DNA of 64,000 nt from CAWJLS01 sp963843755 (GTDB lineage: Bacteria > Acidobacteriota > Thermoanaerobaculia > Multivoradales > DATKCC01): the NCBI GenBank assembly GCA_963843755.1, contig CAWJLS010000005.1, positions 248,001 to 312,000 on the forward strand. The letters are read 5' to 3'. Shown in pieces: positions 26,914 through 35,114 of this stretch. Under the pieces are notes generated by a model. The model was not told where the DNA came from. It searched no databases and saw only the letters and a program-made list of their open reading frames with translations. A program made the translations under genes and the position numbers. The stretch's first letter is position 1, and every line of letters starts with the position of its first letter.

Positions 26914-27108
26914 TCAGTCTTCCGCGTCGGGCATGATCAGCCAGAGAAGGATGTAGATCGGGATGCCGGCGATCCCGCCTCCCGGGAAGATGGACACCAG
27001 GATGTAGAGAACGCGGACCGCGGTCGGGTCCCAGCCGAGCCAGTCGGCGATTCCGCCGCAGACGCCGGCGATCATCTTGTGTCGATTCGAACGGGTGAGA
27101 GCTGCCAT
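26914..27108 (-). CDS. PspC-domain membrane protein
   Basis: 64 residues, all of it a PspC domain: RSNRHKMIAGVCGGIADWLGWDPTAVRVLYIL, then one hydrophobic membrane helix with PIYILLWLIMP and an acidic end. PspC domains take part in the phage-shock envelope-stress response, though many stand-alone copies have no pspA nearby, as here. The gene reads towards the glycosyltransferase and converges with it. Confidence 0.92.
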   Translation of the reverse strand: MAALTRSNRHKMIAGVCGGIADWLGWDPTAVRVLYILVSIFPGGGIAGIPIYILLWLIMPDAED

Positions 27109-27278
27109 GGTGTGATGTACCTCCTTGCCCGAGCACTACGCAAGGAGGGCGCCAAGAGTTCCATCGGATCTCCGCGGCGACCGTGCGGTCCGGTTCGTAC
27201 CCCCGTCCCGCGCTCCCCCAAGAAACACTCCCCCTGGGAGCCGCCGCCGCGTGACCGTCTCGCCGGAGCGAGGCGGCG

Positions 27279-28247
27279 TCAGAGCGGGATCGGGCCGCCT
27301 GCCGCCGGCTCGGCGTCTTCCTCGGGATGGGCGAGGACGAGGGTGGTCGAGCCCAGCCGCCTGGAGAGGGCGTGGAGAAGCGGCCGCCAGAACCAGGAGC
27401 GGCCGCTTCGGTAGGGGAAGGCGCGGCTCGGCCCGCGGCCCAGCAACCGCCTCAGCTTGCCGCGATAGGCGTAGCTGTCGTACCGGTACGAGGCGCGCAG
27501 GCCGCAGGCACGCGCCCGGGCGAGGATCTCGCGCCCCGGGCGGTAGTGGGCATAGCGGACGAAGAAGTCGGCCCACCAGCGGCTGAACGCTTCGAGGTCG
27601 CCGCCGTCCCGGCGCCAACGCCCCAGGCCGAGGCGCGAGAGCCACCGGATGGCGGCGCGGGCGCTGTCCCAGTCGCGGCAGTGATGGACCAGGGGCAGCC
27701 CCACGTGGCACTCGATCCAGGTCTCGCGGGCGGGGAAGAAGTGCACCGAGACGCCGCCGGGGGCGAGCACCCGCGCGATCTCGCGGAACAGGAGGTCGAG
27801 GTCCCGGACGTGCTCGACGACCTGGTTCGAGACGACCAGGTCGAAGGAGCCCGACTCGAACGGGATGCCCTCGGTCTCGCCGACGACCCGGAGCCGCTCG
27901 GAGCCGTCGGCCGGCGCGCCGCCGAGCGCCGCGGCGAGCCGCGCCCGCGCCTGCTCCACGCGCCCCTCGATCGTTCCCGCCTGCTCGCTCACCTCGTAGC
28001 CGGCCAGGGTGAGCGCCACGTCCGGCCAGCGGCTGCGGAACCACTCGTGGGCGGTGAGCAGGAGGTCGCCCTCGCCGAACCCCACGTCGAGGAGGCGGAC
28101 CGAGGAGGGGAGCTGCCCGCCGTGGCGAGCCACGAGCTCGCTCGCGCCGGCGGCGAGGACGTGGTGCACGGACACCTTGGGCACGACCGGGGGCGGCCCG
28201 AGCGCATCGGAAAGCGGGGTCGAGGTCGTCACAAGCGGCGTGAGCAT
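27279..28247 (-). CDS. Class I SAM-dependent methyltransferase
   Basis: 322 residues. SAM motif I reads LLDVGFGEGDLL, the acidic motif II follows in GYEVSEQ, and motif post-II has FDLVVSNQVVEHVRDLD, with RVLAPGGVSVHFF as motif III, a typical Methyltransf_11/25 arrangement. The C-terminal 130 residues are Arg/Trp/Tyr rich (RWWADFFVRYAHY) and probably bind a polar or glycan acceptor. The acceptor cannot be named. The start ATG has no obvious ribosome site. It lies between PspC and the dynamin-like gene on the same strand. Confidence 0.85.
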   Translation of the reverse strand: MLTPLVTTSTPLSDALGPPPVVPKVSVHHVLAAGASELVARHGGQLPSSVRLLDVGFGEGDLLLTAHEWFRSRWPDVALTLAGYEVSEQAGTIEGRVEQARARLAAALGGAPADGSERLRVVGETEGIPFESGSFDLVVSNQVVEHVRDLDLLFREIARVLAPGGVSVHFFPARETWIECHVGLPLVHHCRDWDSARAAIRWLSRLGLGRWRRDGGDLEAFSRWWADFFVRYAHYRPGREILARARACGLRASYRYDSYAYRGKLRRLLGRGPSRAFPYRSGRSWFWRPLLHALSRRLGSTTLVLAHPEEDAEPAAGGPIPL

Positions 28248-28309
28248 ACTAAGGGAGGGGGTCGCCGGCCACCGCGAGCTTCTGGGGTCGCGAGAGGACG
28301 AAGAGCCGG

Positions 28310-30103
28310 CTAGCCGCCGATCGCTTCGATCCCGTCGCGGATCGTCTCCAGGCGCTCGCGGAGGGCCTCCAGGCGCGCGCGGGCATCCTCGAGGTGGTCG
28401 CTCTCGGAGCGCACGAAGCGGGTGTAGGGGGCGATCGCCTCGCGCAGACGGCCGAGGCTCCGTTCCATCTCCCGTTCGAACTGGCTCCGGAGGCCGGTCA
28501 TCAGCCCCTCGCGCATGATCTCGATGCGCTCGGACAGCTCCCGCTTGGCGGTGCGGCGGCGGGCGGGGATGACGAACAGGCCGATGACGGCCAGCGCCGA
28601 CGCCGCGAGGATGCCGGTGATGTCGACCGCGGCGCTGGCGGCCACCAGGGCGACGGTCGCCCCCAGGCCGATGGCGCCGGCCTCGAGCAGGGCGGCGGAG
28701 GCGACGGCAAACTGGACCGACTCGGCCATGCGTTCGGACTCGGTCTCCCGGTCGTAGCCCTCGACGGTCCGTTGGGCGGTCTTGCCGACGGTCGCCAGCA
28801 GCCGGTCCCGGTCGTAGTCGAAGCTGTCGCCCACCTCGCCGACGATGCGGTCGGCGTGGCGGTCGCGCCGCCGGGTGACGTGGCGGGTCACCGCCTGCCA
28901 CTGGCGCAGCTCCGCCGAGACCAGCCAGTCGATCAGCTCGCTGACCCGCTGGTCGATCTGCTGGGGCGCGTCGGCGACCACCTTCTGCTCGAACTCCCGC
29001 CGCATGCGCTGCTTGTTGAGCAGGTCGAAGACCCGGGCGACCCGCAGGGTCTCGTCGAAGAAGGCGTCGCCCCGGTTCTGGAAGGCGTGGAGGATGTTGT
29101 CCACGTCGGCCAGGCGGAACTTGAGGTCCCGCTCCATGTCCTCGCGGTAGGCGGCGAGCTGGCGCTCGATGTCGTCGAGCGCAGAGACGTCGTCGGCCAG
29201 CAGGTCGAGGCGCCCGACGACCACCTCCCGGTAGTGGGCCTCGTGGCGCAGGCCGACCCCGAGCGGGTTGAGCAGCTTGAGGCGCAGGCGCTCGTGCTCG
29301 TCCAGGATCTCGGTGATGTAGCCCTCGAGCGCCCCGAAGCGGCTCGCCTCGCGCAGGCGCTCGGCCTCGGCGGCGTCCGGCCCGCCTTCTGTTCGATCGG
29401 CGCCTTCGGCTCCCTCCGGCCGGGCGAGCTTGGCCTTGAGCGCCTGGCGTGCCGACACCGGGAAGACCTCGGGCTCCGTGCCGAGCAGGTCGCGTACCCC
29501 TTCGGTGACGAAGGCGACGACCCGCTCGAGATCCTCGGGCGACTCGAGGATGTCGATCTTGTTGACCGCGACGACGATCTTCTTGCCCCAGTCCCGGATG
29601 GTCTCGAGGAACGAGCGCTCCGACTCCGTGAACGGGCGATCGGCCGAGGTGACGAAGAGGACCAGGTCCGAGCGCGGGATGAAGTCCCGGGTCAGGGCCT
29701 CGTGCTCGCGCTGGATGGCGTTGGTGCCCGGCGTGTCGACCAGGTTGACCTCGCGCAGCAGCTCGACCGGCGCGGTGACCTCCTCGAAGGTGCGCCGGGC
29801 CGGGTGCTCGGCCTTCTCGTCGCCGTGGCGGACCAGGTGGATGCCGGCCGTCGTCGGGGTCACCCCCTCGTCGAGCAGGCGGCGGCCGAGCAGCGCGTTG
29901 ACGAAGGCGCTCTTGCCGGCGTTGAACTCGCCGACCACCACCAGCAGGAAGAGCTCGTCGAGCTGGCCGAGGGAGCGGTCGAGGGAGGCGAGATCCTCCC
30001 GGGTGGCGTCCAGGTCGGCCAGCGCCACGCGCAGGTCGCCCAGCGCCTGCCGCTCGTCTGCGACCAGGCGCCGTTCGTCGTCGGTCAGGACCCGGGAGAT
30101 CAT
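28310..30103 (-). CDS. Bacterial dynamin-like GTPase
   Basis: 597 residues. The GTPase domain has G1 GEFNAGKS, a G2 Thr in GVTPTTAG, G3 DTPG and G4 NKID. Long helical stretches follow (about 230-470), then a hydrophobic double segment (ASAAVDITGILAASALAVIGLFVIP; about 490-530), which serves as the membrane-inserting paddle in bacterial dynamin-like proteins, and a C-terminal coiled coil. The likely role is membrane remodelling, repair or fission. The ATG at 30103 is preferred over one at 30121 because TAGATT ends 8 bases before it and overlaps the alternative start. It is transcribed divergently from the amidohydrolase across only 57 bases. Confidence 0.88.
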   Translation of the reverse strand: MISRVLTDDERRLVADERQALGDLRVALADLDATREDLASLDRSLGQLDELFLLVVVGEFNAGKSAFVNALLGRRLLDEGVTPTTAGIHLVRHGDEKAEHPARRTFEEVTAPVELLREVNLVDTPGTNAIQREHEALTRDFIPRSDLVLFVTSADRPFTESERSFLETIRDWGKKIVVAVNKIDILESPEDLERVVAFVTEGVRDLLGTEPEVFPVSARQALKAKLARPEGAEGADRTEGGPDAAEAERLREASRFGALEGYITEILDEHERLRLKLLNPLGVGLRHEAHYREVVVGRLDLLADDVSALDDIERQLAAYREDMERDLKFRLADVDNILHAFQNRGDAFFDETLRVARVFDLLNKQRMRREFEQKVVADAPQQIDQRVSELIDWLVSAELRQWQAVTRHVTRRRDRHADRIVGEVGDSFDYDRDRLLATVGKTAQRTVEGYDRETESERMAESVQFAVASAALLEAGAIGLGATVALVAASAAVDITGILAASALAVIGLFVIPARRRTAKRELSERIEIMREGLMTGLRSQFEREMERSLGRLREAIAPYTRFVRSESDHLEDARARLEALRERLETIRDGIEAIGG

Positions 30104-30111
30104 CGGCTGGG

Positions 30112-30117
30112 AATCTA
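30112..30117 (-). promoter_or_regulatory. Candidate extended -10 element of the dynamin-like gene
   Basis: Minus-strand TGC-TAGATT, 8 bases before the ATG at 30103. It faces the amidohydrolase promoter 30 bases away. Confidence 0.5.
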
Positions 30118-30146
30118 GCATGCCGGACGGACGCGAGCCTCGGCGG

Positions 30147-30152
30147 TAGACT
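30147..30152 (+). promoter_or_regulatory. Candidate -10 element of the amidohydrolase gene
   Basis: TAGACT ends 8 bases before the ATG at 30161 and no ribosome site is present, so the transcript probably starts at or within three bases of the ATG. Confidence 0.5.
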
Positions 30153-30160
30153 GCGCCACC

Positions 30161-31642
30161 ATGATCTCCACGACCACCACGACCCACCTGTTCGCGTCCC
30201 TCCTGGCCGGTGCGCTGGCGTTGGCGCCCGCGGAGGCGGCAACCGCTCCATCCCCGCCGGCCGTGGCGCTGGTCGGCGCCACCGTGGTCGACGGCACCGG
30301 CGCGCGCCCGCTGCCCGGCGCGGTCGTGGTGATCGAGGGCGGCCGCATCCGGTGCGTCGGGGCGAAGGAGGCCTGCCCGATCCCCGACGGCGCGGCCGTG
30401 ATCGACGCCGCGGGGAAGTGGGTCACCCCCGGCCTGATCGACGCCCACGTCCACTTCTCCCAGACCGGCTGGGCCGACGGACGGCCGGACAGCCTCGACG
30501 TGCGCGACCTCTACCCCTACCCGGCGGTCGAGGAGCGGCTGGAGACCCACCCCGAGCGGTTCTTCAAGGCCCACCTGTGCTCGGGGACGACCACCGTCTT
30601 CGACGTCGGCGGCTACCCCTGGACCTTCGACCTGCCGCGCCGGGCCGACGCCGCCGACGCCGCCGACGCCACCGGCGCCACCGGCGGCGCGCCGCGGGTG
30701 CGGGTCGCCGGGCCGCTGCTCTCTACCTGGGACTTCTGGCTCAACCTGCCGGCCGAGCGCCAGTTCCTCTACCTGGCCGATCCGGACGGCGTGCGCGACC
30801 AGGTGACCTACCTCAAGCAGCGGGGGGCGAACGCGGTCAAGGTCTGGTACATCCCGGACGAGGGGCGCCCGGCGGCGGAGATGGCCGCCGTGGTGGAGAA
30901 GGCTGGGGAGGAGGCGAAGCGGGCCGGGCTGCCGCTGATCGTCCACGCCACCAGCCTCGACCTGGCGAAGACCGCGCTCCGCGCCGGGGCGAAGGTGCTG
31001 GTCCACAGCGTCGGTGACCGGCCGGTGGACGCGGAATTCCTGCGCCTGGCGAAGGAGAACGGCACCATCTACTGCCCGACCCTGACCGTCGCGCGGGGCT
31101 ACCTGCGGATGGACCGGGCGGCGCTCGACGGCGAGGCGCCGGAGGTCGACGATCCCCACGGCTGCGTCGACCGGGAGACGCTCGCCCTGGTCGCCCGCAC
31201 CGCCGAGATGGGCGACCGGGTCCGCGCCGACGGCCTCAGCCCGGGGCGGCTCGCCCTGCGGGAGCGCGCCCTCGCCCAGCGCGAGCGGACCGAAGCACGA
31301 AACCTGGTCGCGGTCCACGAGGCGGGCATTCCGGTGGCCATGGGGACCGACGCGGGAAATCCCCTGACCCTCCACGGTCCGTCGGTATACGCCGAGCTGG
31401 AAGCGATGGAGGCGGCGGGTCTTCGACCGATGGACGTGCTGGTGGCAGCCACCCGTGGCGGCGCCGCGGCGGTCGGTCTGAGCGCGGAGATCGGGACGGT
31501 CGAAGCGGGCAAGGGCGCCGACCTGCTGATCTTGTCCCAGGACCCGACGAAGTCGGCGTCGGCCTTCCGGTCGGTCCAGAAGGTGATCCGGGCAGGGACG
31601 GTGTACGACGTGAAAGATCTCGCATCAAGTTCCTCTCGTTAG
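30161..31642 (+). CDS. Exported amidohydrolase (imidazolonepropionase-like)
   Basis: 493 residues. A hydrophobic signal region ends near LAPAEAATA. The metal-dependent hydrolase fold follows: beta-sandwich with GARPLPGAVVVIEGGRI, metal motif TPGLIDAHVHF (H-x-H), a Lys in GANAVKVW, His ligands in LIVHATS and LVHSVGD, and the catalytic Asp in GTDAGNPLTLHG. This combination is usual for secreted Xaa-Pro dipeptidase/imidazolonepropionase-like enzymes that hydrolyse cyclic or peptide amides. The natural substrate is unknown. A 9-base repeat adds DAADAADATGATG after residue 160. Confidence 0.88.
   Translation: MISTTTTTHLFASLLAGALALAPAEAATAPSPPAVALVGATVVDGTGARPLPGAVVVIEGGRIRCVGAKEACPIPDGAAVIDAAGKWVTPGLIDAHVHFSQTGWADGRPDSLDVRDLYPYPAVEERLETHPERFFKAHLCSGTTTVFDVGGYPWTFDLPRRADAADAADATGATGGAPRVRVAGPLLSTWDFWLNLPAERQFLYLADPDGVRDQVTYLKQRGANAVKVWYIPDEGRPAAEMAAVVEKAGEEAKRAGLPLIVHATSLDLAKTALRAGAKVLVHSVGDRPVDAEFLRLAKENGTIYCPTLTVARGYLRMDRAALDGEAPEVDDPHGCVDRETLALVARTAEMGDRVRADGLSPGRLALRERALAQRERTEARNLVAVHEAGIPVAMGTDAGNPLTLHGPSVYAELEAMEAAGLRPMDVLVAATRGGAAAVGLSAEIGTVEAGKGADLLILSQDPTKSASAFRSVQKVIRAGTVYDVKDLASSSSR
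30644..30688 (+). repeat. 9-base in-frame tandem repeat in the amidohydrolase
   Basis: Three copies of GCCGACGCC followed by two related ACCGGCGCC-type units encode an Ala/Asp/Thr/Gly linker. Confidence 0.8.
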
Positions 31643-31913
31643 CGTTCTGGCAGCGGTCGAGCTCTGCCCCGAGGTGGCACGAGGGTCGAGGCGGAGCAAG
31701 GACGCTCTCAACGAGCTTCGGCGCCGACGAGCGACCGCACCCCGTCGTTCTATGCGCTGGTGACCCACCCAACCCGCTTGACGGCGGTCGGGCGGGGGCG
31801 GGGGGTTGTAGGGGGGGACCCAGAGGATGATCCAGGTCGATCGGAGCGGCGGGGGCAGTTGCCACTACGAGCAGCTTCCTCGTCACGAGCTCACTTCCCA
31901 TCCGTTCTATAAG
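31643..31913. other. Noncoding stretch between convergent genes
   Basis: No supported gene. It contains a G-rich run (GGGCGGGGGCGGGGGG near 31790) and no clear terminator for the rightward amidohydrolase gene. Confidence 0.4.
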
Positions 31914-31961
31914 GGAAAAATAGGCCGCCCGTCCTTGAACCCATGGCAAGACGGGCGGCCT
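31914..31961 (-). terminator. Rho-independent terminator of the subtilase gene
   Basis: On the minus strand, AGGCCGCCCGTC and its perfect 12-base complement form a stem around a 16-base loop, followed directly by ATTTTTCCCTT. It lies 35 bases past the subtilase stop. Confidence 0.92.
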
Positions 31962-31996
31962 CGACCCTCCGATGAAGAGGGGTCCGAAGAGACTCC

Positions 31997-33553
31997 TCAG
32001 AACCAGTTGGTACCGATCTCCTGGCTGACGCTCACCGCGTGCCCGGCCGTGTCGGTCACCGTCAGCGTCACCGTGTACGGCCCCGGAGCGGCCTTGGGGT
32101 AGCGGTGCCGGGCCTTGACCTTGCCGGTCTCGGCGGAACCGTCGCCGAAGCTCCAGTCGTAGGACGCGATCCCCACGTCGTCCAGCGACGCGCCGGCGTC
32201 GAACACGCAGTCGCGCTGGGCGCTGCGGCAGGTCACCGTGAAGGCGACCGAGGGCGGGTCGTCCACGGCGTCGGTCTGGAACCCGGTGTAGAGCAGACGG
32301 TTCGGCGTGCCGGCGCCCGCGTCGACCACCTCGTCGGCGGTCGCGCCGTCGACCAGCATCCGCTGGATGTCGGCCGGGGTGGCCCAGTCGTTGGCCGCGA
32401 GCAGCAGGGCGGCGGCCGCGGCGACGTGGGGCGCGGCCATCGAGGTGCCGCTGCCGGTCGCCTGGTCGGTGTCGCTCCGGTTGTAGGTCGAGGTCACCTG
32501 GACGCCCGGGGCGAAGAGATCGACGCACGGACCGTAGTTGGACCAGGCCGGGCGCTGGTCCGTGGCGTCGGTGGCGGCGACGGTCAGCACCTCGTCGAGC
32601 CGCGACGGCGAGGAGTTGCAGGCGTCGGCGCCGTCGTTGCCCGCGGCGACCACGTAGGTCACGCCCGCCAGGATCGAGCGCTGGACCGAGCGGTCGAGGG
32701 TCAGGGAGGCCGGGGCCTCGATGCTCATGTTGGCGACGCCGCGCCAGTGGGACGACGCCTTGCCCTTCTGGTGGTCTTCGACCGCCGCGGTGACCCAGTC
32801 GACGCCGGCGATGACGTCCGACAGGGAGCCGGAGCCGTCGCAGCCGAGCACCCGCACCGGATGGATGGTGACGCCCTTGGCGCCGCCGTAGGTGGTGCCG
32901 GCGGCGATGCCGGTGACGAACGTGCCGTGGCCGTTGCAGTCCTCGATGCCGGCGCCGTCACCGACCGCGTCGTAGGAGTTTGCGGTGTCGACCCGGCCGG
33001 CGAACTCGGTGTGGCTGGTGCGCAGGCCGGTGTCGATGACGAACAGTTGGATGCCGGAGCCGTCGGTGCCGAAGCGGAAGGTGCCGTCGAGCGCCATCGA
33101 GCGCTGGTCCATCCGGTCGAGGCCCCAGGAGGGCGGGTCCATCTGGACGGCCGAGGCGTGGACGTGGGCATCCTCCTCGACCCATGCGACCCGCGGGTCG
33201 GCGGCCAGGCGCTCGGCACCGGCCGCGTCCGTCCGGGCGACGAAGCCCTGGGCCGCGTGCTCGAAGCGGTGGCCGACCCGGAGGCCGTAGGCCAGCGCCA
33301 TCCCCTGGGCGACCTCGGGGACGCTCGGCCCGTCGAGGACTCCCTGGGCCGGTCCGCGGGCGACGCCGTCGGCCAGCGTGACGATGTACTGCCCCGGGAT
33401 CGGGTCGGAGCTCGTGTGGATCGTGGCCGCGCCGGCGACGCCGGAGGCGCCGGCGGTCACCAGAATGACGAGCACGGCGATGGCAGCCGCCGCAAGGGTC
33501 GGACGGGTCGAACGGTACGTACGGTACGTGCTGCGGTGAATCGTCGGGTTCAT
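31997..33553 (-). CDS. Secreted subtilisin-like serine protease (S8) with PKD domain
   Basis: 518 residues. The signal peptide runs to about GVAGA(A); an I9-type inhibitory propeptide follows (PGQYIVTLADG to VAWVEEDAHV). The catalytic triad is complete: Asp174 in FVIDTG, His209 in CNGHGTFVTG and Ser371 in GTSMAAPHVA, with the oxyanion Asn in AAGNDG. Residues about 425-513 are a PKD-like fold (DASLDD.GI.SYDWSFGDGS). A protein-degrading exoenzyme is likely. The start ATG at 33553 is chosen for GGAG 7-10 bases upstream. The first residues STYRTYRSTR come from a short repeat. Confidence 0.95.
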   Translation of the reverse strand: MNPTIHRSTYRTYRSTRPTLAAAAIAVLVILVTAGASGVAGAATIHTSSDPIPGQYIVTLADGVARGPAQGVLDGPSVPEVAQGMALAYGLRVGHRFEHAAQGFVARTDAAGAERLAADPRVAWVEEDAHVHASAVQMDPPSWGLDRMDQRSMALDGTFRFGTDGSGIQLFVIDTGLRTSHTEFAGRVDTANSYDAVGDGAGIEDCNGHGTFVTGIAAGTTYGGAKGVTIHPVRVLGCDGSGSLSDVIAGVDWVTAAVEDHQKGKASSHWRGVANMSIEAPASLTLDRSVQRSILAGVTYVVAAGNDGADACNSSPSRLDEVLTVAATDATDQRPAWSNYGPCVDLFAPGVQVTSTYNRSDTDQATGSGTSMAAPHVAAAAALLLAANDWATPADIQRMLVDGATADEVVDAGAGTPNRLLYTGFQTDAVDDPPSVAFTVTCRSAQRDCVFDAGASLDDVGIASYDWSFGDGSAETGKVKARHRYPKAAPGPYTVTLTVTDTAGHAVSVSQEIGTNWF

Positions 33554-33678
33554 GTCTCGCTCCTCGGAGATCGGGAATCGGTTCAATCAAGTGACGACTC
33601 CAGTCTGGCGAGCGAGCGGGTCCGGCGGTATCGGTGGGCCTTGTGAGTTGCTGTCGCGGTGGCGCCGCGGGGGTGTAG

Positions 33679-33712
33679 TTCCCTGTCCGACGCTTCTGTC
33701 GGGCAAAGGGAA
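33679..33712. repeat. Hairpin between the subtilase and DedA genes
   Basis: TTCCCTGTCCGAC is mirrored by GTCGGGCAAAGGGAA around a short loop. It lies in the shared upstream region of two divergent genes and has no T run, so it is more likely regulatory than a terminator. Confidence 0.5.
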
Positions 33713-33749
33713 TGGCGGGTTGGGGGGGCCGTCCGACCCCTGAACCAGT

Positions 33750-33758
33750 TGCTAGACT
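33750..33758 (+). promoter_or_regulatory. Extended -10 element of the DedA gene
   Basis: TGC-TAGACT ends 9 bases before the ATG at 33768. There is no ribosome site, so the message is probably leaderless. Confidence 0.5.
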
Positions 33759-33767
33759 GACGCCTTG

Positions 33768-34325
33768 ATGTGGTCCACCGAAGTCGCCCTGTGGCTCGTG
33801 CTCGCCTGCGGCTCGCTCTTGGAGGGCGAGGTGGTGATCGTCGGCTTCGCCGTCCTGTCGGCGGGACCCCGATTCCCGTTGGGGCCGGTGGCGGTCGGGC
33901 TGGCCGGGATCGTCGGCACGATGGCCGGCGACCAGGCGGTCTACTGGATCGGCCGGTTGGTCCAGGACCCCTACCGGTTCACCTTCCGCGGCCGCCCGGT
34001 GCTGGGCGAGGAGCGGGTCCGTACCCTCGAGCACTTCTTCTCCGAGCACGGCAGGAAGACGGTCTTCTTCCTGCGCTACGCCTTCGGCCTGCGCACGGTC
34101 GGGTACTTCTTCGCCGGGGCGATGAAGATGCGCTGGTCGCGGTTCGCGGCGTCCGACCTGCTCGGGACGGCGAGCTGGGTGAGCCTGCTGGTGCTGCTGG
34201 GCTACCTGGTGGGGCGGCCGGTGCTGCGGGCGGTGGAGGAGGGGTGGGGGCTGGCGGTGGCGATCCCCGTCACCGCCCTGCTGGTGGGGCTGATCATCTG
34301 GTTCCAGCGGCGGCTGGAACGGTAA
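33768..34325 (+). CDS. DedA/SNARE-associated family membrane protein
   Basis: 185 residues, with four to five membrane helices. The family core is visible: a re-entrant region with LEGEVVIVGFAVLS, GTMAGDQAVYWIGR (acidic and Arg residues conserved in DedA), HGRKTVFFLRYAFGLRTVGYFFAGAMKM and the C-terminal helix AIPVTALLVGLI. DedA proteins act as undecaprenyl-phosphate or phospholipid flippases and support envelope homeostasis. Its stop is 4 bases from the convergent FMN-binding gene. Confidence 0.85.
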   Translation: MWSTEVALWLVLACGSLLEGEVVIVGFAVLSAGPRFPLGPVAVGLAGIVGTMAGDQAVYWIGRLVQDPYRFTFRGRPVLGEERVRTLEHFFSEHGRKTVFFLRYAFGLRTVGYFFAGAMKMRWSRFAASDLLGTASWVSLLVLLGYLVGRPVLRAVEEGWGLAVAIPVTALLVGLIIWFQRRLER

Positions 34326-34328
34326 GGC

Positions 34329-34997
34329 TTACTCGCCGTCCCGACGCCAGTCCCGGATCGACGGCGGCACGTCGATCCCGGTGGGCAGGTCGGGCGAGGG
34401 ACGAGGCGCTCCCGGCACCAGGGTGAGCGGCAGCACGCCGGCCCAGACGTCGAGCTCCAGGTCCTTCTCCAGGTCGTGGGGCGGACCGCTCCGTTCCTTG
34501 GCAGAGGCCTCGTCCAGGGGGATCTCGACCACCAGCGTGGCGGCCAGCTCCTTGGGCAGGTGCTCACGATACTCGCGGGAGCGCCCCGGCATCAGGTGAT
34601 CGGTCAGGGCGTCGAGGGCGCGGGCCTTCGCCTCCGGCTCCTCGATCGGCCGGCCGCGGCCGAAGACCACCACGGAACGGTAGTTCATCGACGAGCTGAA
34701 GCCGCTCCGGGCGACCACCAGTCCGTCGAGCAGGGTGACGGTCACGCAGACCTCGGCGCCGCCGGCCAGGTGCTTCATCAACCGGGAGGCGACACCGCCG
34801 TGGAGCACCAGGCGCTCGCCGTCGCGGGCGTACGCCATGGGGATGACGAACGGTTGGGCGTCGACCGTGAAGCCGACATGGCAGACCAGGCCCTCGTCGA
34901 GGATCGCGTGGATCCGGTCCCGGTCGTGGCTGCCCAGCTCCGCGACCCGGCGGAGCGTGCTCCGGCCGCTCGGGGTGATGGGGGTGGTCTCGCTCAT
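34329..34997 (-). CDS. Pyridoxamine 5'-phosphate oxidase-family FMN-binding protein
   Basis: 222 residues with the flavin split-barrel of the NimA-like group: the helical start RVAELGSHDRDRIHAILDEG, then strands CHVGFTVDAQPFVIPMAY, the SRLMKHL helix and SMNYRSVVVFGRGRPIEE. These proteins bind FMN or heme; some reduce nitro compounds. It lacks the C-terminal motif of true PdxH, so vitamin B6 synthesis is unlikely. It is a cytosolic single gene, convergent with DedA. Confidence 0.85.
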   Translation of the reverse strand: MSETTPITPSGRSTLRRVAELGSHDRDRIHAILDEGLVCHVGFTVDAQPFVIPMAYARDGERLVLHGGVASRLMKHLAGGAEVCVTVTLLDGLVVARSGFSSSMNYRSVVVFGRGRPIEEPEAKARALDALTDHLMPGRSREYREHLPKELAATLVVEIPLDEASAKERSGPPHDLEKDLELDVWAGVLPLTLVPGAPRPSPDLPTGIDVPPSIRDWRRDGE

Positions 34998-35114
34998 GGT
35001 GCTCTCTCTCTCGCTCTTCCGGTACCCGGTGTCTCCGTGAAACGCCGCTGCGGTCGCCTCGCGCGCGGCCGGGTCCCCCGACCGCCCTCCCGTTAGGAGT
35101 GCGCCTCGACCCCG

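Noticed and set aside
35100..35114. A terminator after the kinase gene
   Set aside because: No stem of useful strength and no T run could be drawn.
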